A stretch of 64,000 bases of DNA from Novosphingobium sp. AAP83 (lineage in GTDB: Bacteria > Pseudomonadota > Alphaproteobacteria > Sphingomonadales > Sphingomonadaceae), in contig NZ_LJHY01000016.1 in the NCBI RefSeq assembly GCF_001295795.1, positions 496,001 through 560,000 of the forward strand, written 5' to 3'. Positions 25,173 to 35,157 of this stretch are shown piece by piece. Position numbers and translations under genes: made by a program. The notes beneath the pieces are model-generated. The model searched no databases, was not told where the DNA came from, and saw nothing but the letters and a program-made list of their open reading frames with translations. The stretch's first letter is position 1, and every line of letters starts with the position of its first letter.

Positions 25173-25543
25173 CACAGCAGACCTTCTTTTTGCAGCCGCG
25201 CCATCAGGACAATGGCTTTGGCAAAGCGCAGCGCGCCAATCACGGTAAGCGGTACGACACTTCCCCATAGCGGCACCAGCACCCACACGGGCAATTGCAT
25301 CACCTCATCCAGTTTCAGCGCAACGAAGATCAGCAGTACGGTGACCGGCAGGACGACGATGTAAAGGCCACGGCCCTTGGGTTCATGGCGCCCGAAGTCT
25401 TGCCCGCAAGCACGGCAAATGTCCGCAAGGGTCGCCGGGCCGCCCCATAGGCCCTTAGCCCCGCAGCAGGGGCACAAACCGAAAAGGGCAGCCTGGGTGA
25501 TGCCCGGCTGCCCCTTCGTCTTCTGGCTTTCGCCGTTTGCCAT
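25172..25543 (-). CDS. DUF983 zinc-ribbon membrane protein
   Basis: A 123-residue protein with two Cys pairs (LCPCCGAKGLW and ICRACGQDFG), a likely zinc ribbon, followed by two hydrophobic helices (YIVVLPVTVLLIFVALKL and VLVPLWGSVVPLTVIGAL). DUF983 genes are habitual members of alphaproteobacterial oxidase clusters, but their job is unsettled. The ATG at 25543 overlaps the coxC stop by one base; the longer upstream frame is antisense-like and unlikely. Confidence 0.85.
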   Translation of the reverse strand: MANGESQKTKGQPGITQAALFGLCPCCGAKGLWGGPATLADICRACGQDFGRHEPKGRGLYIVVLPVTVLLIFVALKLDEVMQLPVWVLVPLWGSVVPLTVIGALRFAKAIVLMARLQKEGLL

Positions 25544-26364
25544 CAGTGGACCGGATAGCCCCAGCTGCCCCATACATAGATGGCGACAAACAAGAACAAC
25601 CACACCACGTCAACAAAGTGCCAGTACCATGCGGCAGCTTCAAAGCCGAAGTGCTGGCGCGGGGTGAAGTGGCCCTTGTAAGCGCGGATCAGGCAGACGA
25701 TCAGGAAAATCGTGCCGACGATCACGTGGAAACCGTGGAATCCTGTTGCCATGTAGAACGACGAACCGAATGTGTTCACACCGAACGCAAAAGGCGCGGC
25801 TGAGTATTCGTAAGCCTGAATGGCAGAAAACACGAGGCCGAGGATGATGGTCGCCCACAGACCCTTCTTGAGGCCATCGCGATCACCATGGATCAGCGCG
25901 TGGTGCGCCCAGGTGAGTGTAGTGCCCGAGCAGAGCAAGATCAGCGTGTTCAGCAAAGGCAGATCGAACGGGTCCATGACCGCTTCGATCGCCTTTGGTG
26001 GCCATTGACCGGCAACCGATTCGGCCAGCTCCGAAGGGAACAGCGAGAAATCGAAGAAGGCCCAGAACCAGCCGACGAAGAACATCACTTCCGAAGCGAT
26101 GAACAGTATCATGCCGTAGCGCTGATGAAGTTGCACGACCGGCGTGTGATCGCCAGCATGCGCTTCCTTAATGACCTTGCCCCACCACGAGAAAAACGTG
26201 ACGATAACGCCCAGCAGGCCGAGGTAGAAAGTTGCGGTGCCACCTGCCATCTTGTGCATCCACAAGACACCACCCGTGGCCATCGTCAGCGCAGAAAATG
26301 CGCCTACAATCGGCCAGATGTCGGGCGGCAGAATGTGATAATCGTGGTTCTTTGCGCCGGCCAT
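25543..26364 (-). CDS. ctaE: Cytochrome c oxidase subunit III
   Basis: A 273-residue seven-helix subunit of the aa3 oxidase. Typical segments: MAGAKNHDYHILPPDIWP start, QRYGMILFIASEVMFFVGWFW with the conserved Glu, LNTLILLCSGTTLTWAHHAL, and FHGFHVIVGTIFLIVCLIR, then WYWHFVDVVWLFLFVAIYVW. The ATG at 26364 is the family start; 26412 is a longer alternative. It precedes DUF983 in the conserved order ctaG-ctaE-DUF983-SURF1. Confidence 0.95.
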   Translation of the reverse strand: MAGAKNHDYHILPPDIWPIVGAFSALTMATGGVLWMHKMAGGTATFYLGLLGVIVTFFSWWGKVIKEAHAGDHTPVVQLHQRYGMILFIASEVMFFVGWFWAFFDFSLFPSELAESVAGQWPPKAIEAVMDPFDLPLLNTLILLCSGTTLTWAHHALIHGDRDGLKKGLWATIILGLVFSAIQAYEYSAAPFAFGVNTFGSSFYMATGFHGFHVIVGTIFLIVCLIRAYKGHFTPRQHFGFEAAAWYWHFVDVVWLFLFVAIYVWGSWGYPVH

Positions 26365-26445
26365 GATCGTCGAAATCCCCCAGTCAGGTCTGGTCAAATA
26401 AGTGTGGTCCAAACGTGATGTTCGGAACGCAGGTTTAAGTGGCCT

Positions 26446-27075
26446 TTATCGCCGCACTCGCGCCGGGTCCAGAGGCTTTTCCATCGATAGTGCGATGGGC
26501 TTCTCCAGCGCCGCAGCCGCACTCTCGGCAGTTTCGGTAAAGGTGTAGCTGAGCGTGATCTCTTCGATGTTCTTTGCCGAAGGATCATCAAGGATCGCCG
26601 GATCCACGTAATAGATCACGGGCATACGCACATCCGCGCCTGCCAGCAGTTTTTGTTCGGTAAAGCAGAAGCATTGAATTTTGTTGAAATATTTGCCTGC
26701 CTGTTCGGGCGAGACGTTGAACATCGCGGTGCCGGTGATAGTCCGGCCAGACAGGTTACGCGCGCGATATGTCGCGATCTTGCGCTCGCCCAGTCGCAGG
26801 TCTTGCTTGATCTGTTCGGGCTTGAACTCCCACGGCAGCGTTTGCGCGACATTGGCATCAAAGCGCACCGTGATAGCTTTTCCGGCGATTTTGACACCCG
26901 ACGCAGTGAGCGCATCTGCGCGTTGCGTCGTGCCTCCGTATCCTGTGACCTGACAGAACAGGCGATAGAGTGGCACCGAGGCGTAACCGAGCCCAAGCAT
27001 CGTCAGCGCGCCTGTTGCCGCCACCATTGCAACGCGGCGGTTCTTGCGAGGGTCAGCAATAACGCGAACGACCAT
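26446..27075 (-). CDS. ctaG: Cytochrome c oxidase assembly protein CtaG (COX11), copper delivery to CuB
   Basis: Single-span inner-membrane protein with a periplasmic copper-binding domain that supplies CuB of subunit I. Seen: VAMVAATGALTMLGLGYASVPLYRLFCQ span with the conserved Cys, LPWEFKPEQ, and FNKIQCFCFTEQKL with the CFCF copper motif. 209 residues. It follows the micro-protein gene by one base. Confidence 0.94.
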   Translation of the reverse strand: MVVRVIADPRKNRRVAMVAATGALTMLGLGYASVPLYRLFCQVTGYGGTTQRADALTASGVKIAGKAITVRFDANVAQTLPWEFKPEQIKQDLRLGERKIATYRARNLSGRTITGTAMFNVSPEQAGKYFNKIQCFCFTEQKLLAGADVRMPVIYYVDPAILDDPSAKNIEEITLSYTFTETAESAAAALEKPIALSMEKPLDPARVRR

Positions 27076-27076
27076 C

Positions 27077-27247
27077 TTATCCGGCTCCGCCCGTCTGCGC
27101 GGTGATTTTCACGATCGAGATGGCGAAGAACAAGATGGCAAACGAGATCAGTACGATGCCGAGCACTTTGTTGCGGCTGCGCTGACGCTGACGATAGAGC
27201 TCTGTTTGCTCAGGCGTCATGGGTTCGAGCTTCCGGGGTTCAATCAT
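27077..27247 (-). CDS. Single-span micro-protein of the aa3 oxidase cluster
   Basis: A 56-residue protein: a charged N-terminus [29 protein letters not shown], then one transmembrane helix IVLISFAILFFAISIVKI and a short tail. The ATG at 27247 overlaps the ctaB stop by one base (TGATG) and its TAA is one base before ctaG, so it is certainly inserted in the translated operon. Small one-helix proteins at this position are known in alphaproteobacterial oxidase clusters; a role in subunit or heme/copper assembly is inferred. Confidence 0.8.
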   Translation of the reverse strand: MIEPRKLEPMTPEQTELYRQRQRSRNKVLGIVLISFAILFFAISIVKITAQTGGAG

Positions 27248-28161
27248 CACTGCCAGCCTTGCACCGTGGCAAGCCGGTCAATCACCAACATGCCAAAAAG
27301 AACGAAAAGATAGAGTATCGAGAATTTGAACAATTGTTTTTCGGGCTTCATGCCATCGCTCGGAACCGAAACCCGCAAGCCAACCTTGATCGAAAGCGCG
27401 GCGAACACGAGGCCCAAAACCAAAGCGGTTACGCCGTAAATTACACCTGCTCCGCCGATCCACCAAGGGGCCAGCGTAACCGGCAAAAGCGCAACAGCGT
27501 AAGCTGCGATCTGGTGACGGGTTGAGCGCTCTCCAGCGACGACCGGCATCATTGGAATACCGACCTTTGCATAATCGATCTGCACGAACAGCGCGAGTGC
27601 CCAGAAGTGTGGCGGCGTCCACATGAAGATGATCAGGAACAGCAGAACCGGCATCAGCGTAATGTCGCCGGTGACCGCGATCCAGCCGATCAGCGGCGGA
27701 AAGGCCCCTGCTCCGCCACCGATTACGATGTTCTGCGGGGTGCGCGGCTTCAACCAGACAGTGTATATCCACGCATAGTAGAAGATTGAAAAGGCAAGAA
27801 TGGCAGCGGCCAGCCAACCAACGCCAAGGCCCATCGTAAACACCGAACCGCCCGAAAGCGCAAAACCGAAATCGCGCGCCGATGTGCGATCCATCCGGCC
27901 CGCTGGCACAGGGCGCGCAGCGGTGCGCTTCATTCCGGCGTCAAGGTCAGCCTCCCACCACTGGTTCAACGCAGCAGCGCCACCAGCGCCCACTGCGATG
28001 CACAAGATCGCCGTAAAGGCGATCACGGGGTGAATGGTGCCGGGCGCGGCAAGCAGTCCGCAGATACCGGTGAAGATCACCAGCGTCATGACGCGCGGCT
28101 TGGTCAGCGCGAAAAAATCGCGCCAATCGGCGGGGAGCGGGAGGGTTTGTCCTGATTCCAT
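27247..28161 (-). CDS. ctaB: Protoheme IX farnesyltransferase (heme O synthase)
   Basis: Membrane UbiA-family prenyltransferase adding farnesyl to heme b, needed for heme a of this oxidase. The first Asp-rich loop [20 protein letters not shown] and the second [20 protein letters not shown] are intact, and about nine hydrophobic helices are visible. 304 residues. It lies beyond an intrinsic terminator after ctaD and has its own promoter-like site at 28173, so it may be expressed partly apart from ctaC-ctaD. Confidence 0.95.
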   Translation of the reverse strand: MESGQTLPLPADWRDFFALTKPRVMTLVIFTGICGLLAAPGTIHPVIAFTAILCIAVGAGGAAALNQWWEADLDAGMKRTAARPVPAGRMDRTSARDFGFALSGGSVFTMGLGVGWLAAAILAFSIFYYAWIYTVWLKPRTPQNIVIGGGAGAFPPLIGWIAVTGDITLMPVLLFLIIFMWTPPHFWALALFVQIDYAKVGIPMMPVVAGERSTRHQIAAYAVALLPVTLAPWWIGGAGVIYGVTALVLGLVFAALSIKVGLRVSVPSDGMKPEKQLFKFSILYLFVLFGMLVIDRLATVQGWQ

Positions 28162-28172
28162 GGTTGGTCGCG

Positions 28173-28201
28173 CCTATACGCGCGCTTGATGCGAGAGGAA
28201 A
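28173..28201 (-). promoter_or_regulatory. Candidate ctaB promoter sharing a 12-base element with the ctaC promoter
   Basis: CGCGCGTATAGG (28173-28184, minus strand) is identical to 31187-31198 upstream of ctaC. With TATAGG as -10 the start would be near 28166, about five bases from the ctaB ATG, and no Shine-Dalgarno is seen. The -35 position (TTTCCT) is poor. Confidence 0.4.
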
Positions 28202-28290
28202 GCGAAACGGGACAGGGTGTGAATTGAGGGCAGGTTTTGGCGGTTTTGCGAACGGACGACCTACTCCGGAGGGCGCCCGGGTCACCAACG

Positions 28291-28324
28291 AAAAAGGCCC
28301 CCGGGTTTCCCCGGAGGCCTGTTT
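28291..28324 (-). terminator. Intrinsic terminator after ctaD
   Basis: GGCCTCCGGGG and CCCGGGGGCC pair around a short loop on the minus strand and are followed by TTTTT. It sits 18 bases past the ctaD stop, between ctaD and ctaB, and would end or attenuate ctaC-ctaD transcripts. Confidence 0.8.
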
Positions 28325-28342
28325 TCTGGTTCGCGATCAAGC

Positions 28343-30034
28343 TCAGTGTGCGTGCGCAGCATCGTCGATCACGGGAAGGGTTTCAAACTGATGGAACGGC
28401 GGCGGCGAGGACAACGTCCACTCCAGCGTAGTTGCGCCTTCCCCCCAGTAATTGGCAGGAGCCTTCTTACCGGCGAGATAAGCATAAGCCATGTTGATGA
28501 AGAATATCGCGATCGAGGCGGCCATGATCACATAGCCAATCGAGGCAACCCAGTTCCAGTGCGCAAAGGCTTCAGCGTAGTCAGGATAGCGACGTGGCAT
28601 GCCCTGAACGCCGAGGAAGTGCATCGGGAAGAAGATCAGGTTCACGCCGACGAAGAACACCCAGAACTGCAAGTGCGAGAGGAACTCGCTGTGCATCCGG
28701 CCGCTCATCTTTGGGAACCAGTAGAAGAACCCGGCGAAGAGCGAGAACACGGCACCCAGCGACAGCACGTAGTGGAAGTGGGCAACCACGTAGTAGGTGT
28801 CGTGCAGGTTATCGTCGATACCGCCATTGGCAAGCACAACGCCGGTGACGCCGCCCACCGTGAACAGGAAGATGAAGCCCATTGCCCAAACCATTGGCGA
28901 TTTGAATTCAAGGCTACCGCCCCACATCGTCGCAATCCACGAGAAGATCTTGATGCCGGTGGGCACTGCGATCACCATAGTGGCCGCGGTGAAGTACATC
29001 TTGGTGTTTACGTCGAGACCGGTGGTGTACATGTGGTGTGCCCACACGATGAAACCGACCACGCCGATGGCGACCATTGCGTAAGCCATGCCGAGGTAAC
29101 CGAACACGGGCTTCTTCGAGAAGGTCGAGATGATCTGGCTGATGATGCCGAAGCCCGGCAAGATCATGATGTAAACTTCGGGGTGACCGAAGAACCAGAA
29201 CAAGTGCTGATACAGTACAGGGTCACCGCCGCCTGCTGGATCGAAGAAGGTGGTGCCAAAGTTGCGGTCGGTCAGCAGCATGGTGATGGCAGCAGCCAGA
29301 ACTGGCAGAGCGAGCAGCAAGAGGAACGCGGTAACCAACACCGACCACACGAACAGCGGCATCTTGTGCAGAGTCATCCCCGGCGCACGCATGTTGAAGA
29401 TGGTGGTAATGAAGTTTACCGCACCCAGGATCGAGCCAGCGCCCGACAGGTGGAGCGAGAAGATCGCGAAGTCGACAGCAGGACCGACCGAGCCTGAAGT
29501 GGAAAGCGGTGCGTAAACCGTCCAGCCCGTACCGGCGCCCTGCCCCGTACCGCCCGGCATGAATGCCGAGAACATCAGCGAGCAGAAGCCGACGAATGTG
29601 AGCCAGAAGGACACGTTGTTCATGCGCGGGAAGGCCATGTCTGGCGCGCCGATCATGAGCGGGACGAACCAGTTGCCAAAGCCGCCGATGATCGCCGGCA
29701 TGACCATGAAGAACACCATGATCAGGCCGTGCGCGGTGATCAGCACGTTCCACAAGTGGAGTTGCTCGTCAAAGCTTGGATTGGCTGTGCCGAGCAATTC
29801 AGCGAAATACCCGAGATACTGGATACCGGGATAGGCCAGTTCAGCACGCATCATGCCGGAAACGGCACCACCGATGATCCCTGCGAAAATCGCGAAAATC
29901 AGGTAGAGTGTACCGATATCTTTGTGGTTGGTTGACATGAACCACCGAGCGAAGAAGCCCGGCTTGTGATCATGATCGTGGTCGTGCGCATGATCGTGCG
30001 CATCGAAGCCTTCGTTTGCGGGTATGGTGGCCAT
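28343..30034 (-). CDS. ctaD: Cytochrome c oxidase subunit I, with His-rich N-terminus
   Basis: Catalytic 12-helix subunit holding heme a and the heme a3-CuB centre. Ligand motifs are complete: [17 protein letters not shown] (heme a), [17 protein letters not shown] (CuB His and cross-linked Tyr), [11 protein letters not shown], and [12 protein letters not shown]. The ATG at 30034 (MATIPANEG) is better than a TTG at 30043. Unusually, residues 10-24 read [15 protein letters not shown], seven His alternating with Asp, a likely metal-binding tail. 30 bases downstream of ctaC. Confidence 0.96.
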   Translation of the reverse strand: MATIPANEGFDAHDHAHDHDHDHKPGFFARWFMSTNHKDIGTLYLIFAIFAGIIGGAVSGMMRAELAYPGIQYLGYFAELLGTANPSFDEQLHLWNVLITAHGLIMVFFMVMPAIIGGFGNWFVPLMIGAPDMAFPRMNNVSFWLTFVGFCSLMFSAFMPGGTGQGAGTGWTVYAPLSTSGSVGPAVDFAIFSLHLSGAGSILGAVNFITTIFNMRAPGMTLHKMPLFVWSVLVTAFLLLLALPVLAAAITMLLTDRNFGTTFFDPAGGGDPVLYQHLFWFFGHPEVYIMILPGFGIISQIISTFSKKPVFGYLGMAYAMVAIGVVGFIVWAHHMYTTGLDVNTKMYFTAATMVIAVPTGIKIFSWIATMWGGSLEFKSPMVWAMGFIFLFTVGGVTGVVLANGGIDDNLHDTYYVVAHFHYVLSLGAVFSLFAGFFYWFPKMSGRMHSEFLSHLQFWVFFVGVNLIFFPMHFLGVQGMPRRYPDYAEAFAHWNWVASIGYVIMAASIAIFFINMAYAYLAGKKAPANYWGEGATTLEWTLSSPPPFHQFETLPVIDDAAHAH

Positions 30035-30064
30035 TTCGGTCAAACCTTGTCCATGAACCTAGCG

Positions 30065-31093
30065 TCAGGCCGCTGGTGCTGCAGGAGCAGAATCAGCAAC
30101 CGGGGCGGGGGCAGCAGGTGCCGCAGCGGTTTTCGCCGCAGGACCAACCGTACCGCCGGGTTGAGTTTTCACCCAAGCCTCAAACTTATCGCGTGGCAGC
30201 GCTTCGACCGCGATTGGCATATAGCCATGGCGAGCGCCGCACAATTCGGAGCACTGGCCATAATAAACGCCGGGCTCATTGATGATCAGCACTTTTTCGT
30301 TGATGCGGCCGGGAACAGCGTCAAGCTTGAACCAGAGCGAAGGCACCGCAAAAGCGTGGATCACATCCGAACCAATAGTCTGGATGCGGATCGGTTCGCC
30401 CACAGGAACAACCATGCGGTTATCAACTGCAAGCTGCGAAGGCTCGCCATTCTTGAGGGCATCTTCGTGCGACAACATGTTCGAAACAACTTCGAACCCG
30501 CCGTTGTCGGGGTAAGTGTAACCCCAGTACCACTGGTAGCCCGTCACCTTAACAGTGACTGCGCCCTTGGGCGCAGGATCATACTGATGCGCCAGAAGGC
30601 GGATCGAGGGGACCGCGATGACCACAAGGATCAACACCGGAACCAGCGTCCAGATTACTTCGATCAGCGTGTTATGGCTGGTTTTCGAAGCAACAGGATT
30701 TGCGCGCTTATTGAACTTGGCCATCACGACCAGCAATAGGCCGAGCACCAGCAGCGAGATGATGACGATCACCGGCATCAGCAGGACATCGTGCATCCAC
30801 AGCGCTTCTTTGCCGGTATCGGCATACTGGTCCTGGAAAGTCCACCCATTGGCAACCGGCTGGCCCTTGCCGGGCGTCGGCTTCATGGGAACGTAGTACC
30901 CTTTATCAACGGTCACGGCAACTGCGTCGGCAGCAGGTGCTCCCGAATCAGGAGCGGTAACCATTGGCGCGACAGCAGCAACTGGTGCGACAGGTGCAGC
31001 GGCAATTGCCTGCGTTCCCAGCGTCAGTGCGGCGACAACGCCAAGGGTCCTAATTGCTTTGCCCATGGTGCGGGCGGTATCAGCAAGACTCAT
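30065..31093 (-). CDS. ctaC: Cytochrome c oxidase subunit II (CuA)
   Basis: Electron-entry subunit. A signal peptide MSLADTARTMGKAIRTLGVV...AIAAA is followed by two transmembrane helices (VLLMPVIVIISLLVLGLLLVV and LIEVIWTLVPVLILVVIAV) and a periplasmic cupredoxin domain with the CuA site GQCSELCGARHGYM. The C-terminus has an Ala/Pro-rich tail. No heme-c motif, so it is a plain aa3-type subunit. First gene of ctaC-ctaD, with promoter at 31187-31215. Confidence 0.96.
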   Translation of the reverse strand: MSLADTARTMGKAIRTLGVVAALTLGTQAIAAAPVAPVAAVAPMVTAPDSGAPAADAVAVTVDKGYYVPMKPTPGKGQPVANGWTFQDQYADTGKEALWMHDVLLMPVIVIISLLVLGLLLVVMAKFNKRANPVASKTSHNTLIEVIWTLVPVLILVVIAVPSIRLLAHQYDPAPKGAVTVKVTGYQWYWGYTYPDNGGFEVVSNMLSHEDALKNGEPSQLAVDNRMVVPVGEPIRIQTIGSDVIHAFAVPSLWFKLDAVPGRINEKVLIINEPGVYYGQCSELCGARHGYMPIAVEALPRDKFEAWVKTQPGGTVGPAAKTAAAPAAPAPVADSAPAAPAA

Positions 31094-31186
31094 CGTCTAA
31101 GTTTCCGCTTTTCCCTGTTTGCGAACGCTTGCGCGCTGCATAGAAAAGACGCTTTCACGCCTCATCTGGTCCCTAGAATGATCCGC

Positions 31187-31215
31187 CCTATACGCGCGGT
31201 TGTCATAAGCCTCAA
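31187..31215 (-). promoter_or_regulatory. Candidate sigma-70 promoter of ctaC-ctaD
   Basis: On the minus strand TTGAGG (31210-31215) and TATAGG (31187-31192) are separated by exactly 17 bases. Start would be near 31180, giving a leader of about 87 bases. The gap 31094-31360 between ctaC and the divergent pyrE otherwise holds no gene. Confidence 0.5.
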
Positions 31216-31360
31216 GCGGTTGGATGCCTTTTTTTCCGCGCAAGCGCACACCCATTCGGGCAGTGTCCTTTTGGCCAACGGACAAGCGTGTCGAAAAGAG
31301 TTGCCGCAAACCTTCGCAAGCGCCATTTGCGCACGCACTTTCATGACCTTCAGGTGTTTC

Positions 31361-31942
31361 ATGCTCGAAGACGAGATCCTTTCCGAATTCCGTGCCAGCC
31401 AAGCCTTGCTTGAAGGACACTTCCTGCTTTCGTCAGGCCGGCACAGCGCGCACTATCTGCAATGCGCCCGCGTGCTGATGGACCCGATGCGGGCATCGCG
31501 GCTTGCTGTGGCGATTGCCCAAAAGATCCCGCGCGAAATCCGTCAGCAAATTCAAAAGGTTGTCGCCCCCGCGATGGGTGGCGTGATCATCGGGCACGAG
31601 ATGGGCCGCGCGCTGGGCGTTGACGCAATGTTTGTCGAACGTCCCACTGGCACGTTTGAATTGCGCCGTGGCTTTACGCTGAACCCTGGCGATAAAGTGC
31701 TGATGGTCGAAGATGTGGTCACCACCGGTCTGTCCAGCCGCGAGGCTATTGCCGCCATCGAAGCGGCAGGGGGCGAAGTGATCGCGGCTGCGTCATTGAT
31801 CGACCGTTCCGCTGGCGCGGTCGATCTGGGCGTACCGTTCTTCCCGCTGGTTGCGCTCAATTTCCCCACTTATGCGCCTGATGAACTGCCACCGGAACTG
31901 GCCGCGAGCACGGCCGTCAAGCCCGGCAGCCGGAAGGAATAG
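31361..31942 (+). CDS. pyrE: Orotate phosphoribosyltransferase
   Basis: Transfers ribose-5-phosphate from PRPP to orotate in pyrimidine synthesis. The PRPP-binding motif VLMVEDVVTTGLSS and SSGRHSAHYLQCARVLMDP are typical, and the His/Arg loop FVERPTG is present. 193 residues from the ATG at 31361; the open frame upstream to 30791 is antisense to ctaC. It lies 6 bases before a serine hydrolase gene in a long rightward group. Confidence 0.94.
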   Translation: MLEDEILSEFRASQALLEGHFLLSSGRHSAHYLQCARVLMDPMRASRLAVAIAQKIPREIRQQIQKVVAPAMGGVIIGHEMGRALGVDAMFVERPTGTFELRRGFTLNPGDKVLMVEDVVTTGLSSREAIAAIEAAGGEVIAAASLIDRSAGAVDLGVPFFPLVALNFPTYAPDELPPELAASTAVKPGSRKE

Positions 31943-31948
31943 GCACAA

Positions 31949-33061
31949 ATGAGCAGGCTCCTTGGCTATGCGGCGGCGCTGACGCTGGGAGGCGTTTCGG
32001 CAGGCGCACAGCCTGCCGTGCCGCAGATACTGAATACTGCCGCCGTCACCGCAGCGCTCAACCCTGAAACCGCGCCCGGCACAATCCTGATCGCGCGCGG
32101 TGATCATATGGTGTTCGAAAGCACGGTCGGCACAATCGCTCCTGGTGGCAATACCCCTCACCAGCTAGGCGCGGTGTGGCGCTGGGCGTCGGTGACCAAG
32201 CAAGTGACCGCCACCATTGCGATGCAGGAAGTCACCGCTGGTCGGCTCGATCTTGACGCGCCCATCAACCGCTACCTTCCGGACAGCAAGGCGCCCTACG
32301 CCCGCCGCATCACTGCGCGGATGCTGATGCAGCACGTCTCGGGCCTGCCGCGCACCTCAGAAGGCCCCATCGGCAGGGACGATTGGCCAACCTTCTACAT
32401 GGTAGACCTCAGCAGCCCCGAAACCGGGCGGACATGGTGTGAAGGGCCAACTGCCCGTGAACCGGGATCCGAGTTCTTTTACGGTGACTGCGATTTCATC
32501 ATGATGACCGCGGTGATCGAGGCAACCAGCGGCAAATCTTACGCCACCTTGATTGCCGAGCGGATCGCACAACCGCTCGGCCTCAAAAGCGTCGGCCTGT
32601 TCCCCCGCGCCGAACCCACAGTGGCGGGCTATGCCGGCGGCAAGCAGGAGACATCAGCATTCCGGCTTGAGAATTTCGGCGGTGCTGGCGCTTTATACGG
32701 CACGACATACGATCTGCTTGCCTTCGATCGCGCTCTGATGACAGGCAAACTGCTGCCCGAGGCCCAGCGCAACGTGATGTGGGACGGCAAGCCCCAATAT
32801 GGCTATGCGGCTTTGGGCCAATGGTCGTTCAGCGTGCCGCTCAAGGATTGCGGCGATACGCCTGTCCGCATTGTCGAGCGGCGCGGCTTTATTGGCGGCG
32901 TGGTAATGCGCAATATCATTTTGCCCGATCTGGATATGGTGATCATTATGACTTCGAACCGGGCCGAAGCCGAGGCTGCCTATGGCGAAATCTGGCAACA
33001 GGCAGGCATTACCCATGATGTGATCCGTGCCGCCTTGTGTACGACAGGAACTCCGCGTTGA
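31949..33061 (+). CDS. Exported serine hydrolase of the beta-lactamase/class C family
   Basis: A 370-residue secreted protein: signal peptide [21 protein letters not shown], then a PF00144 domain with catalytic WASVTKQVT (Ser-x-x-Lys), [15 protein letters not shown], and YGDCDF at the Tyr-x-Asn position (here YGD, one change from consensus). Members include esterases, D-amino-acid peptidases and penicillin-binding-like proteins; the substrate is unknown. Placed between pyrE and pdxJ; its TGA overlaps the likely TTG of pdxJ. Confidence 0.8.
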   Translation: MSRLLGYAAALTLGGVSAGAQPAVPQILNTAAVTAALNPETAPGTILIARGDHMVFESTVGTIAPGGNTPHQLGAVWRWASVTKQVTATIAMQEVTAGRLDLDAPINRYLPDSKAPYARRITARMLMQHVSGLPRTSEGPIGRDDWPTFYMVDLSSPETGRTWCEGPTAREPGSEFFYGDCDFIMMTAVIEATSGKSYATLIAERIAQPLGLKSVGLFPRAEPTVAGYAGGKQETSAFRLENFGGAGALYGTTYDLLAFDRALMTGKLLPEAQRNVMWDGKPQYGYAALGQWSFSVPLKDCGDTPVRIVERRGFIGGVVMRNIILPDLDMVIIMTSNRAEAEAAYGEIWQQAGITHDVIRAALCTTGTPR

Positions 33062-33810
33062 ACCAGCCCCAACATCCCCTCAGGCCCCATAGTCTAAGGC
33101 TGGGCGTGAATATCGATCACGTCGCCACCATCCGCAACGCACGCGGCGGGGATCATCCCGATCCGGTGCGCGCAGCAGAAATTGTCGCCAGCGTGGGCGG
33201 CGATGGCATCACCGCGCACTTGCGTGAGGATCGCCGTCACATTCGCGATGAGGACTTGGCGCGCATTCAGGCGGCGACCAATCTGCCCTTGAACCTTGAA
33301 ATGGCGGCGACCGACGAGATGGTCGAGATCGCGCTGCGCCATATGCCCCATGCGGCCTGCATTGTGCCCGAACGCCGCGAGGAGCGCACGACCGAGGGTG
33401 GGCTGGATGCGGCTGGCTTGCACAACCGGCTTGCGCCCATCGTTTCGCGCCTGACCGATGCTGGCATCCGCGTCAGCCTGTTCATCGCGCCGGAACCGCG
33501 CCAGATCGAAGCCGCGCTGAAGCTGGGCGTACCGGTGGTGGAACTGCACACTGGTGAATATGCCCATGCCGAAGGTGAGCAGGTTGCCGTCGAACTCAAG
33601 CGCATTGCCGATATGGCGGCGCTGGCAGCGGTTAATGGCATCGAGCCCCATGCAGGCCATGGCTTGACCTATGAAAACGTCCAGCCGATTGCTGCGATTC
33701 CGCAACTGGCCGAATTGAACATCGGCCACTATCTGATCGGCGAGGCCATCTTTGTCGGGCTGGAATCAGCCGTGCGGCGGATGCGCGATCTGATGGACGA
33801 GGCGCGGTGA
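33058..33810 (+). CDS. pdxJ: Pyridoxine 5'-phosphate synthase
   Basis: TIM-barrel enzyme that condenses aminoacetone phosphate with deoxyxylulose phosphate to pyridoxine phosphate, with PdxA. Seen: [20 protein letters not shown] at the N-terminus and [19 protein letters not shown] at the C-terminus. No ATG exists at the 5' end; the TTG at 33058 overlaps the previous stop (TTGA) and starts 15 residues before the first strand. GTG 33037 and 33106 are alternatives. pdxA lies at 53 kb. Confidence 0.92.
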   Translation: MNQPQHPLRPHSLRLGVNIDHVATIRNARGGDHPDPVRAAEIVASVGGDGITAHLREDRRHIRDEDLARIQAATNLPLNLEMAATDEMVEIALRHMPHAACIVPERREERTTEGGLDAAGLHNRLAPIVSRLTDAGIRVSLFIAPEPRQIEAALKLGVPVVELHTGEYAHAEGEQVAVELKRIADMAALAAVNGIEPHAGHGLTYENVQPIAAIPQLAELNIGHYLIGEAIFVGLESAVRRMRDLMDEAR

Positions 33811-33820
33811 GTTCGCCTGC

Positions 33821-34240
33821 ATGATCATCGCCATCGGATCAGACCTCTGCAACATTGAGCGTATCCAGAACTCGCTTGATCGATTTGGCGAACGCTTTCT
33901 CAACCGCGTGTTTACCGAGGTGGAGAAAGCCAAGGCAGAGCGTCGCCCGTTTACCAAAGCGGGCACACTGGCCAAACGCTTTGCCGCCAAGGAAGCTTTT
34001 TCGAAGGCGGTTGGAACAGGGTTCAAGGCAGGCGTGTTCATGAAAAACATCGGCGTGGTCAACGCAAAGTCGGGTGCGCCGACGCTGGCACTCTCCGGCG
34101 GCGCAGCAGCCCGGCTTGCCGCGATCACGCCTGAAGGCCATGAAGCCTTCGTCCACCTTACGCTGACCGATGATCACCCCTGGGCGCAGGCTTTCGTGGT
34201 GATTGAGGCCCGCCCTCTTGCCGGAATAGTGACATCTTGA
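33821..34240 (+). CDS. acpS: Holo-acyl carrier protein synthase
   Basis: Transfers 4'-phosphopantetheine from CoA to acyl carrier protein. Seen: [19 protein letters not shown] with the metal-binding Asp, and [17 protein letters not shown] with the catalytic Lys-Glu. 139 residues from the ATG at 33821. Its TGA overlaps the TTG start of lepB; the order pdxJ-acpS-lepB is conserved in alphaproteobacteria. Confidence 0.94.
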   Translation: MIIAIGSDLCNIERIQNSLDRFGERFLNRVFTEVEKAKAERRPFTKAGTLAKRFAAKEAFSKAVGTGFKAGVFMKNIGVVNAKSGAPTLALSGGAAARLAAITPEGHEAFVHLTLTDDHPWAQAFVVIEARPLAGIVTS

Positions 34241-35151
34241 CCGAACCTGACGCCCTGCCGCCCACGGAAGACTTGTCCCCTCCTCCACCACCGCCTGAAA
34301 GCGGGATTGACTGGTGGGGAGAAATTCGCGGGCTTTTGGCGATGCTGGTGGCTGTGGTTCTGTTCCACAGCTTCATTGCCAAACCGTTTTACATCCCTTC
34401 GATCTCGATGATGCCCAACCTGCTGGTGGGCGACCGGTTGATCGTATCAAAATACCCCTATGGCTGGTCGTGGGTCTCGGCATCGTTCCACGTGCTACCG
34501 CGCGGCGACAGGCGGATTCTTCCCGCCACGCCGCAATATGGCGATGTGGTGATCGCAGTCCCGCCGGATCGCGACGAGGATTACATCAAGCGGGTGATCG
34601 CATTGCCGGGAGACCGGATTGCGGTGATTCACGGTCAGATCATCCTCAATGGCAAGCTTGTGCCGCAACAGGTGGAGCCGCCGGTACAAATCCCCGCCGA
34701 TCCGCAAATTTCCTGCGATGACGCGCCGTGTTACGACGTATTCGAGCGATATCGCACGCGGCTGGCCGATGGGCGCGAAGTCTATGAGCTTCCCGCTTTC
34801 CGCGAAATCCTGCCCAATGGAGCCAGCTATGTGATTATCGATCACACGGATCAGGTGCTCGACAATTACCCCGAAACACGCGTTCCCGAAGGCCATGTGT
34901 TCTTGATGGGCGACAACCGCGATCACTCTGCCGATAGCCGCGCTTCGATTGAAGAGCGCGGATTGGGCGGGCCGGTACCATTGGCCAATGTCGGCGGTCG
35001 CGCCGAATTCATCACATTCTCGCTCGACGGCAGCGAATCATGGAATCCGCTCACGTGGTGGTCGGCTTTGCGCGGCGGGCGCGCTTGGAACAGATTGCGC
35101 CCCGAACTGCGCCGTCCCCCTGCCCCTGTCCCTGTCCCTGCAGAGCGTTGA
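34237..35151 (+). CDS. lepB: Signal peptidase I
   Basis: Inner-membrane serine protease removing signal peptides. A proline-rich cytosolic arm ([11 protein letters not shown]) precedes the membrane helix [16 protein letters not shown]; the catalytic Ser is in [10 protein letters not shown] and the Lys in [28 protein letters not shown] follows. TTG start at 34237 overlaps the acpS stop as TTGA. 304 residues. The usual rnc-era pair does not follow; an AI-2E-type permease does. Confidence 0.93.
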   Translation: MTEPDALPPTEDLSPPPPPPESGIDWWGEIRGLLAMLVAVVLFHSFIAKPFYIPSISMMPNLLVGDRLIVSKYPYGWSWVSASFHVLPRGDRRILPATPQYGDVVIAVPPDRDEDYIKRVIALPGDRIAVIHGQIILNGKLVPQQVEPPVQIPADPQISCDDAPCYDVFERYRTRLADGREVYELPAFREILPNGASYVIIDHTDQVLDNYPETRVPEGHVFLMGDNRDHSADSRASIEERGLGGPVPLANVGGRAEFITFSLDGSESWNPLTWWSALRGGRAWNRLRPELRRPPAPVPVPAER

Positions 35152-35157
35152 ACCGGA

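Noticed and set aside
28346..29497. 383-codon open frame on the plus strand
   Set aside because: Antisense to ctaD; no domain and strongly biased composition.
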